Shown here piece by piece: positions 17,057 through 25,821 of a stretch of 64,000 bases of DNA. Both the position numbers and the translations under genes were made by a program. Below the pieces are notes generated by a model. That model was not told where the DNA came from, searched no databases, and worked only from the letters and a program-made list of their open reading frames with translations. The stretch's first letter is position 1; each line of letters begins with the position of its first letter. Source of the stretch: Hyphomicrobiales bacterium (lineage in GTDB: Bacteria > Pseudomonadota > Alphaproteobacteria > Rhizobiales > Beijerinckiaceae); the NCBI GenBank assembly GCA_027489955.1, contig JAIXYZ010000013.1, forward strand, positions 62,001-126,000, given 5' to 3'.

Positions 17057-18097
17057 TTATCCGAATGGGCGGACGTAAAAGTACGGGAACCGAGCCAGCA
17101 AGGCTTGCGGATCCGAATCCAACACGCCGGGCTTCGCCGTACCATAATACACATACTTGTGGTCCGAGGCGCCCCAGCCAGCTTTGAAGTGGTAGACTCC
17201 CGTTTGAGTGGACCATGTGCCGCCCCAGTTCCAATACTCCTTTCTATCCAGAATGGCCTCGGCCATAACATGGGCTATCAAAGCAGAGCCAACCTGAAGA
17301 TTGCGGAAATCCGGGTGCGATACAGGAGTGAAGTATTCTACCCATTCATTGTACCACAGGGTTAGCAATGCTCCGCAAAACTCTTCTCCTCGGTATGCAA
17401 CATGTAGGCGCCGCATCTCCGCTGGAAGGCTTCTAAGTACATTAAATTCAGATTCAGTTTTATATTTTCCTCCAATAGATTGCATTGAGACGCGATGATA
17501 ATTGTACAAATTACTCCAATCAACATGCGAATCGGATAGCGTAATATCGAAACCTTGAGAATTAGATTTTCTGATGATATTTCTAGTTTTCTGGCTGCAA
17601 TTATTCATGATAGAAATTTCTGCTTCATCCCGCGTGAGCGCGGTTCTAAGTCGAGAAATCTGACCAGTTCTGACATCCCACTGTGAAAGTCCAGCTTCAG
17701 ATAAATAGTCTCCAATCACTGGATCGGTCGGATGGGAGACAATATTGATAGAAAGGCAACGCCGGTCCGACGCGATATCAGCAAGTGCACGCGATGCTGC
17801 TACGCAGACTGCAGCTTTATTCTGCGCACCTGCAATTAGCAGATCGCCATGGCTGCCAAAGTATGGACTTGAATTTACGACATAATGATCGCCATCATAA
17901 AGAGAGAATAAGGGCATTGCAGCAGACCAACAGGATTGATCTTGCACAATCAAAATATCTACGTTGGACGACGAAATAGAAGAAATCGCCTCCAAATATG
18001 GGCGTGAATGATAAACTAATGAATTCTCGCATCGTGCTAGAAAACGGTCATATTCAATGCGAACCTCGTGGAGAGGTGAGATGCGGGTAGCAATCAT
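17057..18097 (-). CDS. FemAB/GNAT-superfamily transferase (peptidoglycan-bridge-like)
   Basis: A 346-residue protein of the FemAB-like GNAT superfamily. It opens with the acceptor half (LVYHSRPYLEAIS, PYFGSHGDLLIAG) and has the GNAT-like half with NIIRKSNSQGF, HVAYRGEEFCGALLTLWYNEWVEYFTP, then YWNWGGTWSTQTGVYHFKAGWGA. Such proteins transfer an acyl or aminoacyl group to an amino group. The coding sequence is much richer in A and T than the rest of the window, which suggests recent acquisition. The start overlaps the aminotransferase stop (ATGA), so the maker of an amino group and its likely acylating enzyme are coupled. Donor (acyl-CoA or aminoacyl-tRNA) is unknown. Confidence 0.78.
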   Translation of the reverse strand: MIATRISPLHEVRIEYDRFLARCENSLVYHSRPYLEAISSISSSNVDILIVQDQSCWSAAMPLFSLYDGDHYVVNSSPYFGSHGDLLIAGAQNKAAVCVAASRALADIASDRRCLSINIVSHPTDPVIGDYLSEAGLSQWDVRTGQISRLRTALTRDEAEISIMNNCSQKTRNIIRKSNSQGFDITLSDSHVDWSNLYNYHRVSMQSIGGKYKTESEFNVLRSLPAEMRRLHVAYRGEEFCGALLTLWYNEWVEYFTPVSHPDFRNLQVGSALIAHVMAEAILDRKEYWNWGGTWSTQTGVYHFKAGWGASDHKYVYYGTAKPGVLDSDPQALLARFPYFYVRPFG

Positions 18098-19113
18098 TTT
18101 GTCAGGCTCGCCACCGCATTGGCCACCGCTTTGATATCGGACTTCGACAAAGACGGGTGAAATGGAACAGATACCGTCGTGTTCAGGGCGTCCACGGCGT
18201 GAGGGAACGCTGAATCGTGTAGCCCAAACTTCCGGTGGGAAAGGGTGTCCACTCCGTGCCGAGCCGCAATACCTCGATCAGAAAATTGCCGCAGGACATC
18301 TTGGCTTTTTTTATCGGTCGTTAGAGGAAAGCGGAACAAGTTACCGGGATTGAGGCGTCCCATGGCAGCATGGAGTTTGCTGATCGATCGATCAGATGCT
18401 GAGTCCGAATAGATTTGAAAAATGGAGCTTCTCCGTTCGAAGAAATGATTGAGGCGTCTCAACTGGGCCAGTCCAATAGCAGCCTGAATCTCATTGAACG
18501 GCGCAGAGTCCTTATCAGCAGACAGGTCTGAATGAAGGAACGCCTCATCAAAGCATAGTATGGCTCCTCCACCCGATGCGCAGATATACTTTGTCGGATG
18601 AAATGACAGGGCGACCAGGTCGCCTGCATCAACGAGTTCCTCATCCGCAAGCGACGCCGGGGAGGCCTGGCAGAGATCGCCTATAATGGGTACATCAAAC
18701 CTTCGGAATGGCTCGGCAGACTGTGTTAGCCCAAATGGTGGAGCCAGGAGTATCGCAGCGAAACCTGCATCCAATCTTTCAGCCGCGGTATCTGGTGTAA
18801 GCGTCCAGGCAGGGCCAATGTCGGCAAAAAGGGGAACGTGCCCTGCGGCCTCAATTGCCCAAGGGACGGCGTCGCAAACATACGTTTGCACGAGGATACG
18901 ACTGCGCGGCGGCAGCGAAAGGCAGTCGATGGCATTCTTCAATGCCAAGCGACCGCTCGCAACTAGCGTAGCGCTGCGGGCGCCAGTGAGCGTCACGAGC
19001 GCGCTGACAAACTCGGACGATGCCACGCCATCAATTAACATGCCGCTGCCAATGACGTTTCTGACGGCGGTTATTTCTTCTTCCGACAGGTACGGGCGAG
19101 AATGCGGGATCAT
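18094..19113 (-). CDS. DegT/DnrJ/EryC1 aminotransferase
   Basis: A 339-residue PLP aminotransferase with IPHSRPYLSEEEI at the N-terminus, the PLP-contacting Asp in IIGDLCQASP and the Schiff-base Lys in LSFHPTKYICASGGGAI. The chain is about 30 residues shorter than typical family members, mostly in the middle and C-terminal region, but the catalytic residues are present. ATG 19113 is chosen because it overlaps the amidotransferase stop in the ATGA pattern used throughout this operon; the open frame continues to 19167 but in shadow. Likely forms a 3- or 4-amino deoxysugar that is then acylated by the neighbouring FemAB-like or formyltransferase enzymes. Confidence 0.88.
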   Translation of the reverse strand: MIPHSRPYLSEEEITAVRNVIGSGMLIDGVASSEFVSALVTLTGARSATLVASGRLALKNAIDCLSLPPRSRILVQTYVCDAVPWAIEAAGHVPLFADIGPAWTLTPDTAAERLDAGFAAILLAPPFGLTQSAEPFRRFDVPIIGDLCQASPASLADEELVDAGDLVALSFHPTKYICASGGGAILCFDEAFLHSDLSADKDSAPFNEIQAAIGLAQLRRLNHFFERRSSIFQIYSDSASDRSISKLHAAMGRLNPGNLFRFPLTTDKKSQDVLRQFSDRGIAARHGVDTLSHRKFGLHDSAFPHAVDALNTTVSVPFHPSLSKSDIKAVANAVASLTK

Positions 19114-21005
19114 GGTCTGGCCCCATCCGGGTGCGGTCGGTCGCCCCCCAGGAAAATCCTGCACCATTGCTCGAAGCTTAGCAGGGACCAGATGAGCAGC
19201 CGGTGATTACGCCGGCGCGACATGTGCTCCTCGACGCGCGCGCGAATGAAGGTGCGGTCTATGAAGGCGCTGGACATCAGGTCCGGTCCCAGCAGCATAT
19301 CCCGCACATATTCGGCATTCTCGCCGCGATACCAGGAGGCTTCGGGCGACGAGAAGCCCTGCTTTCGTCGGTCCATGATTTCGGGCGGCAGCACATGCGC
19401 CATGGCCTGGCGCAGGCAGCTCTTCCCGCCTGAGAACGCGTCTTGCGCCAGGAGCTTCTTGTTCACGGCGTCCTCGTCGATTCCCAGCATGTGCTCCAGG
19501 TCCGCGAGCTTGTGCCGGGCCGGCAGGCGCATAGCGAAATCGACAAGCTCGTTATCCAGGAAGGGAAAGCGTTCCTCCAGTCCGCTCGCCATCGCTAGGC
19601 GGTCGCCCACCGTCAAGAGCCCTGGCAAAAAGGTCCGGCACTCGAAATACAGAGAGGCCGAAATATGATCCTCCGGCGTCTCGAAGGGGATATCTCCAGC
19701 CTGACCATAGACCGAAGAGAAGACATCGAACATCTCGGCCTCGTCATCGGCCGAAGCGCCGAACATGGTCCGCCGTTCGTCCGCGCTCGTCAGGCGTTGC
19801 CAGAAACCATAATAGCTTTTGAGGTAGTCATCTCGATTTAGCGATCTGAATACGCGGTAGTATCGCCAAGGGTACCCGCCGAACAGCTCGTCGCCCCCTG
19901 CGCCGGACAGGCATACTTTCACGAATTTCGAGGCCAGCCGCGCGATGTAGTAGTTGGGATAGCTCATCCCCAGGCGCAGATCTTCCAAATGCCAAACGAC
20001 GCGAGGGAGGGACCAGCGGATATCGCCGGCATTGATGACCTGCTCGTAGTGCTCCGTCTTGTACGAGTAAGCCATCAACTCCGCGGCGCGCCGCTCGTCG
20101 AAATGCGCCTCCAGCCCGTCCACCCGGCTCATCTCGAAGCCTGCGGTGAAAGTCTGCATCCGCGGCACATGCGGGCTGGCAAGTGCCACCAACGTGCCTG
20201 AATCCATGCCGCCGGACAGGTAAGCGCCGACCGGAACATCAGCCACGAGCTGACGCTCGACTGCCGCGCCCATCAGCCGTTCGATCTCCTCGACAGCTTC
20301 GCGTTCATCGATATCCCGGGGCCGCGAGAACTCGTAGTCCCAATAGGTTTCCCGTCGTTCGCCTTCGCGATCGACGATTAGGATGGTCGCTGGAGGCAGA
20401 TGCTCCACGTCTTCGAACAACGTGTGCAGCCGGAACACGTTCTGAAACGTAAAATATTCGCGGAGCGCCGCCTGGTTCACCCGCACCCGGAAATCGGGGT
20501 GCGCCATGAAAGCCTTGATTTCGGATGCAAATGCCAGCCGTCCCGCTGTCCGCCATAGGTAGAGCGGCTTCACGCCGAAGCGGTCCCGTACGAGGAACAG
20601 CCGCTGCTCCTGCTTATCCCATAGGGCGAAGGCGGCCATGCCGTCCATGCGGCGGGCCAGCGTGCTGACGCCCCAGATCACGGCTCCCGCTAGCAGAACC
20701 TCGGTGTCGGACCGCGTCCTGAACGACCAGCCTTCGTGTTCCAGCTCACGTCTGAGCTCGCGGAAATTATAAAGCTCGCCGTTATAGGCGATGGTCCAGC
20801 GGCCATCCGGCGAATGCATCGGCTGGCTGGCGATCGTGCGCAGATCGATGATCGACAGACGCCGGTGACCCAGCCCAACCGGGCCATCCAGATGCAACCC
20901 GACCCCATCCGGCCCCCGATGCGCCAGCGCATCGCGCATAGCCTCGACGACCGACGCATCGGCTGGGGTGCCGTCCAGATTGAGAAGGCCAGCCAGACCG
21001 CACAT
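19110..21005 (-). CDS. asnB: Asparagine synthase-type glutamine amidotransferase (3 of 3)
   Basis: A 631-residue amidotransferase with Cys2 (MCGLAGLLN), LAHRGPDGVGLH, HRRLSIIDLR, IAYNGELYNFRELRR and the ATP-pyrophosphatase loop LSGGMDSGTL near residue 263. The third of three divergent paralogues in the locus and the only one on the minus arm. Residues FPFLDNELVDFA and MDRRKQGFSSPEASWYRG match the AsnB C-terminal half. Eighteen bases separate it from the DegT gene upstream and it overlaps the DegT gene downstream (ATGA). As with the other copies, I infer amidation of a uronic-acid sugar, not asparagine supply, from context. Confidence 0.92.
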   Translation of the reverse strand: MCGLAGLLNLDGTPADASVVEAMRDALAHRGPDGVGLHLDGPVGLGHRRLSIIDLRTIASQPMHSPDGRWTIAYNGELYNFRELRRELEHEGWSFRTRSDTEVLLAGAVIWGVSTLARRMDGMAAFALWDKQEQRLFLVRDRFGVKPLYLWRTAGRLAFASEIKAFMAHPDFRVRVNQAALREYFTFQNVFRLHTLFEDVEHLPPATILIVDREGERRETYWDYEFSRPRDIDEREAVEEIERLMGAAVERQLVADVPVGAYLSGGMDSGTLVALASPHVPRMQTFTAGFEMSRVDGLEAHFDERRAAELMAYSYKTEHYEQVINAGDIRWSLPRVVWHLEDLRLGMSYPNYYIARLASKFVKVCLSGAGGDELFGGYPWRYYRVFRSLNRDDYLKSYYGFWQRLTSADERRTMFGASADDEAEMFDVFSSVYGQAGDIPFETPEDHISASLYFECRTFLPGLLTVGDRLAMASGLEERFPFLDNELVDFAMRLPARHKLADLEHMLGIDEDAVNKKLLAQDAFSGGKSCLRQAMAHVLPPEIMDRRKQGFSSPEASWYRGENAEYVRDMLLGPDLMSSAFIDRTFIRARVEEHMSRRRNHRLLIWSLLSFEQWCRIFLGGDRPHPDGARP

Positions 21006-21023
21006 CAGCGACCACCGATCATT

Positions 21024-22163
21024 TCAGGCGAGCAGCCTGATTGCATCGACGACACGGTCCACATCTGACGGAGCCATGTGATTGTGCAGCGGGAGAGCGA
21101 TGCTGCGGGCTTCCACATCGGTGGCGACGGGAAAATCGATGGGGTCCGTTCCATAGGTCTTGCGATAGGCTTCAAGCCCGACGACCGAGTGTGTACCGGG
21201 GCGCCCGCCGATGCCCTGGGCCTGTAAATGCGCAAGGATCTCATTCCGGCCGACTGGCGCCTCGTGCGACACCATCGCGACATAGGCCTGCAGCGCATGG
21301 CGGTGCTGCGCAGGGCGTTCCGGGGCCTTGAGCCAGCCGAACTCCTGAAGACGCGCGTCGTAAAGGTTGGCCAGCTCCTCACGCTCGCTGATGAAGCGAT
21401 CGAGTTTGCCCAGCTGAACGAAAGCGATCGCGGCCTGAATGTCCGTCAAGCGATAATTATAGCCGAAAACCTTGAATTCCGGCAGTTCGTAAGGCTTCGG
21501 ACCCCGGTGCCGCACCTCTTCCGAAATGCTCGCGCCGTGATTGCGATAGGTGTCGATCAGCGCGGCCAGGCGGTCGTCATTGGTTGTGACGACGCCGCCT
21601 TCCCCGCAGGTAATGGACTTGCGCGGATGAAGGGAAAAGCAGCCGATCTCGCCCAGGCCTCCTGCGGGCCTCCCGGCAAGGCTAGCTCCGGCGGCGCATG
21701 CCGCGTCCTCAACAATTGCGACTCCGTCTGGAAGGACGGATCGCAAACCGTCAACATCCACAGTTCGCCCGAACAGGTGGACCGCCATCACGGCTTTGGT
21801 CCGAGGTGTCACGGCTTTTTGCACCGCCTCAGGCGAGAGATTGTAGGTGTCTTCCTCGATGTCCACGAAAACGGGCGTGGCGCCGCAATGAACCACGACA
21901 TTGGCAGTGGAGACCCAGGTGAATGCGGGTACGATGACCTCGTCTCCGGGTCCGATTGCGAGAGCCACGAGGGCTAGATGCAGAGCGGTCGTGCACGATG
22001 TGACCGCAAAAGCATGACTCACATTGTGACGGCTTGCGAACTCTGACTCGAACCTGCGAACCCACGGTCCTTGGGTCAGCCACCCCGACTCGAGGACGGA
22101 CCTGACCGCGTCCAGTTCCTCTTCGCCCATGACAGGCTTTGCGATCGGAATTGAGGTCGACAT
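21024..22163 (-). CDS. DegT/DnrJ/EryC1 aminotransferase
   Basis: A full-length (379-residue) PLP aminotransferase for nucleotide-sugar amination. The N-terminus [16 protein letters not shown] is typical; [23 protein letters not shown], the Asp of [13 protein letters not shown] and the Schiff-base Lys of [17 protein letters not shown] are all present, followed by [13 protein letters not shown]. The length and motifs fit WecE/ArnB/PglE-type enzymes. It lies in the minus arm between a glycosyltransferase-like gene (18 bases away) and the amidotransferase. The keto-sugar substrate could come from one of the SDR enzymes; this is inference. Confidence 0.92.
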   Translation of the reverse strand: MSTSIPIAKPVMGEEELDAVRSVLESGWLTQGPWVRRFESEFASRHNVSHAFAVTSCTTALHLALVALAIGPGDEVIVPAFTWVSTANVVVHCGATPVFVDIEEDTYNLSPEAVQKAVTPRTKAVMAVHLFGRTVDVDGLRSVLPDGVAIVEDAACAAGASLAGRPAGGLGEIGCFSLHPRKSITCGEGGVVTTNDDRLAALIDTYRNHGASISEEVRHRGPKPYELPEFKVFGYNYRLTDIQAAIAFVQLGKLDRFISEREELANLYDARLQEFGWLKAPERPAQHRHALQAYVAMVSHEAPVGRNEILAHLQAQGIGGRPGTHSVVGLEAYRKTYGTDPIDFPVATDVEARSIALPLHNHMAPSDVDRVVDAIRLLA

Positions 22164-22181
22164 GTCATCTCCTGGTCGCCA

Positions 22182-23897
22182 TCAGGCGAAAACTTCGTCT
22201 GCGTCGGGAATCTCGTTGGATCGGATCCGATCGATGATGCGCTCGTAGCGCAAAGCGCAGACGTCAGCGGCGTGCCACTTCAATGCGAACCGCCGGCTAG
22301 CTCGGCCCAGTTCCTCGCGCAACTGGGCGTCTGCGACAAGCTCTTTTAGTCGCTCGTAGATCGTCTCCTCCGTTGCCTGTACGATCGGAGCCTCGACGAT
22401 GACCGGATTTGGGCTAAGTGGCGCAGCGTCCACTGGGTTGAGACTGCCAATGACAGGCTTGCCTAGCATCATGCTTTCGCGCGCATTGGCCCCGTATCGC
22501 CCGTAGTTCAGCTGGTCAACGACAATGTCCGCCTGGGTTTGAAGGAAACGCACCTGCGTGCTCGGAATGTCCGTAGCGAAAAGCAGCTTGACCGGAACGC
22601 CTTCGCTCTTGAGGCGTTCGATGGCGTCCATCAACGCACCGGTACCCTTGATGTCGCGGTCGCCCACCCGCCGCATCGCATAGTTGCCGACCCCGTGATA
22701 AATCAACACCTCGTGCTCGGCTCGGCTGACGCGCATGTCGTCTGGCACCGATAGGTCTGGACCCCAAAACTCGGGTTGCAGCGCAGTGATCACAGGCCTG
22801 CGGACGAAGCGTGGACCCACGCGTTCCGGGGTAGCCCAATCGCATTCCAAGCCGACCCAGTCGCATACGGCGTCGAGCTTCTCGCCCCAGGCTAGGTTTC
22901 GCCCGTCAGAGCAGACTCGTGGATTGTTCTCCCACACGCAACGAGAACAGACGCCTCCCGTCAGTGCCTTGATCGAGGATTGGCGCGGGCCGTCTATGCA
23001 GCCGCTTGGCATATAGCCGATCACCAAATTGTGGCGCCTGAGCTCCAAAAAATCCCAAGGCAGCCTTTCCGGCGCATCTGAGCTCTCATAATTGGCTGGG
23101 AAGATACTGGCCTGCCCGTGACCATAGAAATGAACGCTGCCAAACCGCTCGGGAACCAGTCGGAAAAATTCTCTGGTTCTCCGAAGCTGCTCGTTCTGGT
23201 CGTCATGGTGCAGGTTAATGTCTTCGCCATGGAAAAATTGCCTTTCCGGGCTGGACGATGGGTAGAGCGACAAGGTGGCGCTGTCCCAGCCACGCTTTCT
23301 AAGCGCCTCCGAAAGGTGATTGAAGTGATAGTAATTGTTGTGAACGAAAAGCACCGAACGCTGGCGGGGCGTCGCCGGTAGTCCCGATGGAAGCCTGGCC
23401 GGCTCGTCGAAGGGAACGATCGACGGGCAACTCTCATCGACGAGGAAGTCGATCAAGGCGGGGTCGTCGCGCAGAAGCGAGAGTCGCTTCCGGTAGTCCG
23501 GGATGACGCGGGTAAGACGGTGTTGCCTTTGCGCCGGCTTAGCTGCCAACAGCGAGGCCAATCCGGTAAAGTCGAGCTTCAGCCAGCGCGTCAGACGCAA
23601 TACCCATGCTTGGTCGACGAGCGCCGTCACGGAACCGTCGGCAAGCAGCTTGCGCGTGTACAGCCGTGAGACTGGGCCGATGGCGGCACCCTTGGGTTGG
23701 GTGAGATATTTGGTCTGTGGTGCGTCCCGTGCAGCCAACAATACAATGAGCTCGTCACCGCGGCGCGCCACGAACGGAATCCACCCGAGCCGGGCCGACC
23801 GCTTGGGGATGACAAGATTGAGCAAGATCGACCACGCGTCGCCGAGCAGGCGGCCGCCGGGTTGTTCGAGCCGCTCCTCCGTGGTCACGGGAGCCAT
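22182..23897 (-). CDS. Glycosyltransferase-like protein with Cys cluster
   Basis: A 571-residue protein whose C-terminal half looks like a GT-B donor domain: QTQADIVVDQLNYGRYGANARESMMLGKPVIG, then PVIVEAPIVQATEETIYERLKELV. The middle (VLFVHNNYYHFNHLSEALRKRG) is a Rossmann-like acceptor domain, and the first 200 residues match nothing I recognise. A compact cysteine set, GGVCSRCVWENNPRVCSDG, near residue 325 could bind a metal. ATG 23897 is a reasonable start; an in-frame TTG at 23903 is closer to an AGAGG sequence. Located between an SDR epimerase and a DegT gene. Specific function unknown. Confidence 0.72.
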   Translation of the reverse strand: MAPVTTEERLEQPGGRLLGDAWSILLNLVIPKRSARLGWIPFVARRGDELIVLLAARDAPQTKYLTQPKGAAIGPVSRLYTRKLLADGSVTALVDQAWVLRLTRWLKLDFTGLASLLAAKPAQRQHRLTRVIPDYRKRLSLLRDDPALIDFLVDESCPSIVPFDEPARLPSGLPATPRQRSVLFVHNNYYHFNHLSEALRKRGWDSATLSLYPSSSPERQFFHGEDINLHHDDQNEQLRRTREFFRLVPERFGSVHFYGHGQASIFPANYESSDAPERLPWDFLELRRHNLVIGYMPSGCIDGPRQSSIKALTGGVCSRCVWENNPRVCSDGRNLAWGEKLDAVCDWVGLECDWATPERVGPRFVRRPVITALQPEFWGPDLSVPDDMRVSRAEHEVLIYHGVGNYAMRRVGDRDIKGTGALMDAIERLKSEGVPVKLLFATDIPSTQVRFLQTQADIVVDQLNYGRYGANARESMMLGKPVIGSLNPVDAAPLSPNPVIVEAPIVQATEETIYERLKELVADAQLREELGRASRRFALKWHAADVCALRYERIIDRIRSNEIPDADEVFA

Positions 23898-23931
23898 ACT
23901 CAACTGATCCGTTCGCCTCTGATGCGCACGT

Positions 23932-24900
23932 TCAGGGCTGTTCCTTGTCTTGCGCGCGCCAGGCGATGAGGCGGCGCAGTCCGTCATCCAGTTCGATCTT
24001 TGCGTCAAAGCCAATATCCGCACGCGCTCGTTCAGGCGAGCCGATCCTATTGCGAACGAGGGTCGCTTGACTGCGCGGAGCGTAATGGATTGGCTGATTT
24101 GAGCCCGTGAGGCGAACGATCCGTTCTGCGATCTCCTTTAGGGAGGTTCGCACCCCAGTGCCTACGTTATAGAACCGATCGCTGACCGTCGCGTTCATCG
24201 CACAGAGATTCGCCCTTGCGCAGTCTTCAACGGCCACGAAGTCGAAGGCTTCCGAGCCATCGCCCAGGATTGTCGGACCTTCGCCGCGATCAATCGCGTC
24301 CAGCATCTTCATGATGACTGCAATATAAGCCCCCTTGTAATCCTGCCGAGGGCCATAGACGTTCATGTACCGTAGACCGACATAATCGAGACCGTAACGG
24401 TGGTGATAGGCCCGCAGCATAGCTTCGCCGGCTATCTTGGTCGCACCGTAGAAATTCTTGTTATTGAACGGATGATCTTCCGTCATCGGCTCCTCGACAG
24501 CGTCGCCGTACACCGACGCGGAGGACGAGTAGACGAGCCGCTTTACGCCTTTGGCGACGCAGGCCTCCATCACGTTGAACGTCCCGCGAATGTTGACGTC
24601 GAACGCAGACCGGGGAAATTCGTGGCACTGTAGCAACCAAAGCGCGGCAAAATGGAAGACGCCGTCCGCCCCGTCCAGGGCCGCATGAAGTATGTCGGTC
24701 TGCCCGATATCCCCTCCGGCCTCGTAGATGCGAACACGCGGATCTTTCAGCGCTTCGGCCAGGTTCTTTGTCGTTCCGCGCACGAAATTGTCATAGATGA
24801 CGACTTCCCGCACGTCCTGCCGCGTCAGCAGGTCGACCGTATGCGAACCGATGAGACCGGCGCCGCCGATCACCACAAGTTTCTTGCCGCGAATGTCCAT
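23932..24900 (-). CDS. NAD-dependent nucleotide-sugar epimerase (SDR)
   Basis: A 322-residue extended SDR of the UDP-glucose 4-epimerase type. NAD motif GGAGLIGSHTV, then VFHFAALWLLQCHEFPRSAFDVNIRG, catalytic Ser in LVYSSSASVYG and YxxxK in NFYGATKIAGEAM, and RYMNVYGPRQDYKGAYI in the sugar domain. It differs from the three SDRs of the plus arm, being closer to 4-epimerases of UDP-N-acetylhexosamines. It begins after an 87-base gap following the methyltransferase gene, the largest gap within this arm, in which I see no defined promoter. Product inferred: a C4-epimerised UDP-sugar for the polymer. Confidence 0.88.
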   Translation of the reverse strand: MDIRGKKLVVIGGAGLIGSHTVDLLTRQDVREVVIYDNFVRGTTKNLAEALKDPRVRIYEAGGDIGQTDILHAALDGADGVFHFAALWLLQCHEFPRSAFDVNIRGTFNVMEACVAKGVKRLVYSSSASVYGDAVEEPMTEDHPFNNKNFYGATKIAGEAMLRAYHHRYGLDYVGLRYMNVYGPRQDYKGAYIAVIMKMLDAIDRGEGPTILGDGSEAFDFVAVEDCARANLCAMNATVSDRFYNVGTGVRTSLKEIAERIVRLTGSNQPIHYAPRSQATLVRNRIGSPERARADIGFDAKIELDDGLRRLIAWRAQDKEQP

Positions 24901-24987
24901 GGATGTTCCGTTGCAGGGCCGCTTGGTGTGCCGAAGGGGGGAGGCCTATCACTGCATCATCGGCCAGCGCAACTTACACGATCCCAA

Positions 24988-25821
24988 TCATGCTCGTGCT
25001 CGCGCGTAAAGGTCCAAACCCAACCACTTTGGGATTGGCGTCCGCAGGAGCTGCCCTCGCTCGAAGCGGGCGAACGGAGGTTCTTGGTCGATGTTTTCTC
25101 GGGCAATCGTGACCTGTTGAAAGTCGCCGCATAGCACCCGCAGCGACTTGATCGAGATCCAATCGGTGTGGGGAGCGGCGGCGCCCGAGCCGTCCGAGTC
25201 GTACAAAGCCCGTTCGGACGCCTTTAGCGCTTCCACCACCCCGCGATACCCGCGCGCCTCTCGCAGCAGATAGTCGAGCGTCGACCGAGGCGATTGATAC
25301 CAGCGACGATAGGAATAGGCGTTGTAGACCATCAGCACGAGCGTGCCGCCCGGTTTCAGCAACCGACGGCACTCGCGGATCGCCGCAGCCAGATCACCGG
25401 TGTGATGCAGGCAGCCGATGGTCACGATGAAGTCGAAGCTCGCGTCATCGAAGGGCGCGTCGAGAATGCTGCCCTGGATCGCATTACCGGCGAGTCCCTG
25501 TTGCGAAAGGCGGTGCCTGACCATGGCGACTGGGCCTGCCGCTATGTCCAGCCCCTGATAATCCGCGCCGGCCTCGGCGATTTTTTGCGACAGGGTGCCG
25601 TAGCCAAGCCCGATTTCCAGCGTCCGTCGGCCCTTCATCTCATGAGGGCGGACATGGTGCATCAGGTAGGGATAGAGGCTCATGTACCAGGCGTCATATC
25701 GCTCGAGCGATTGCGGCGAGTCGTCCGTCACGCCGATCGCGCGGGCAAGGCTGGTCCCGCACAACTCGTTCCAGAATGCCGCGTTACCGGCGTCGACCGA
25801 ATTTTGATCGATGTTCGACAT
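24988..25821 (-). CDS. SAM-dependent class I methyltransferase
   Basis: A 277-residue methyltransferase with motif I TLEIGLGYGTLSQKIAEAG, acidic motif QGLDIA, and motif LDAPFDDASFDFIVTIGCLHHTGD, then LLKPGGTLVLMVYN. It resembles the methyltransferase at 10049 in the HHTGD/HHMSD step and the YN/YH ending of the motif, so the two may be distant paralogues. The ATG at 25821 shares one base with the stop of the upstream wecB (TGATG), so they are coupled. Substrate (sugar, lipid or chain terminus) is unknown. Confidence 0.86.
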   Translation of the reverse strand: MSNIDQNSVDAGNAAFWNELCGTSLARAIGVTDDSPQSLERYDAWYMSLYPYLMHHVRPHEMKGRRTLEIGLGYGTLSQKIAEAGADYQGLDIAAGPVAMVRHRLSQQGLAGNAIQGSILDAPFDDASFDFIVTIGCLHHTGDLAAAIRECRRLLKPGGTLVLMVYNAYSYRRWYQSPRSTLDYLLREARGYRGVVEALKASERALYDSDGSGAAAPHTDWISIKSLRVLCGDFQQVTIARENIDQEPPFARFERGQLLRTPIPKWLGLDLYARARA

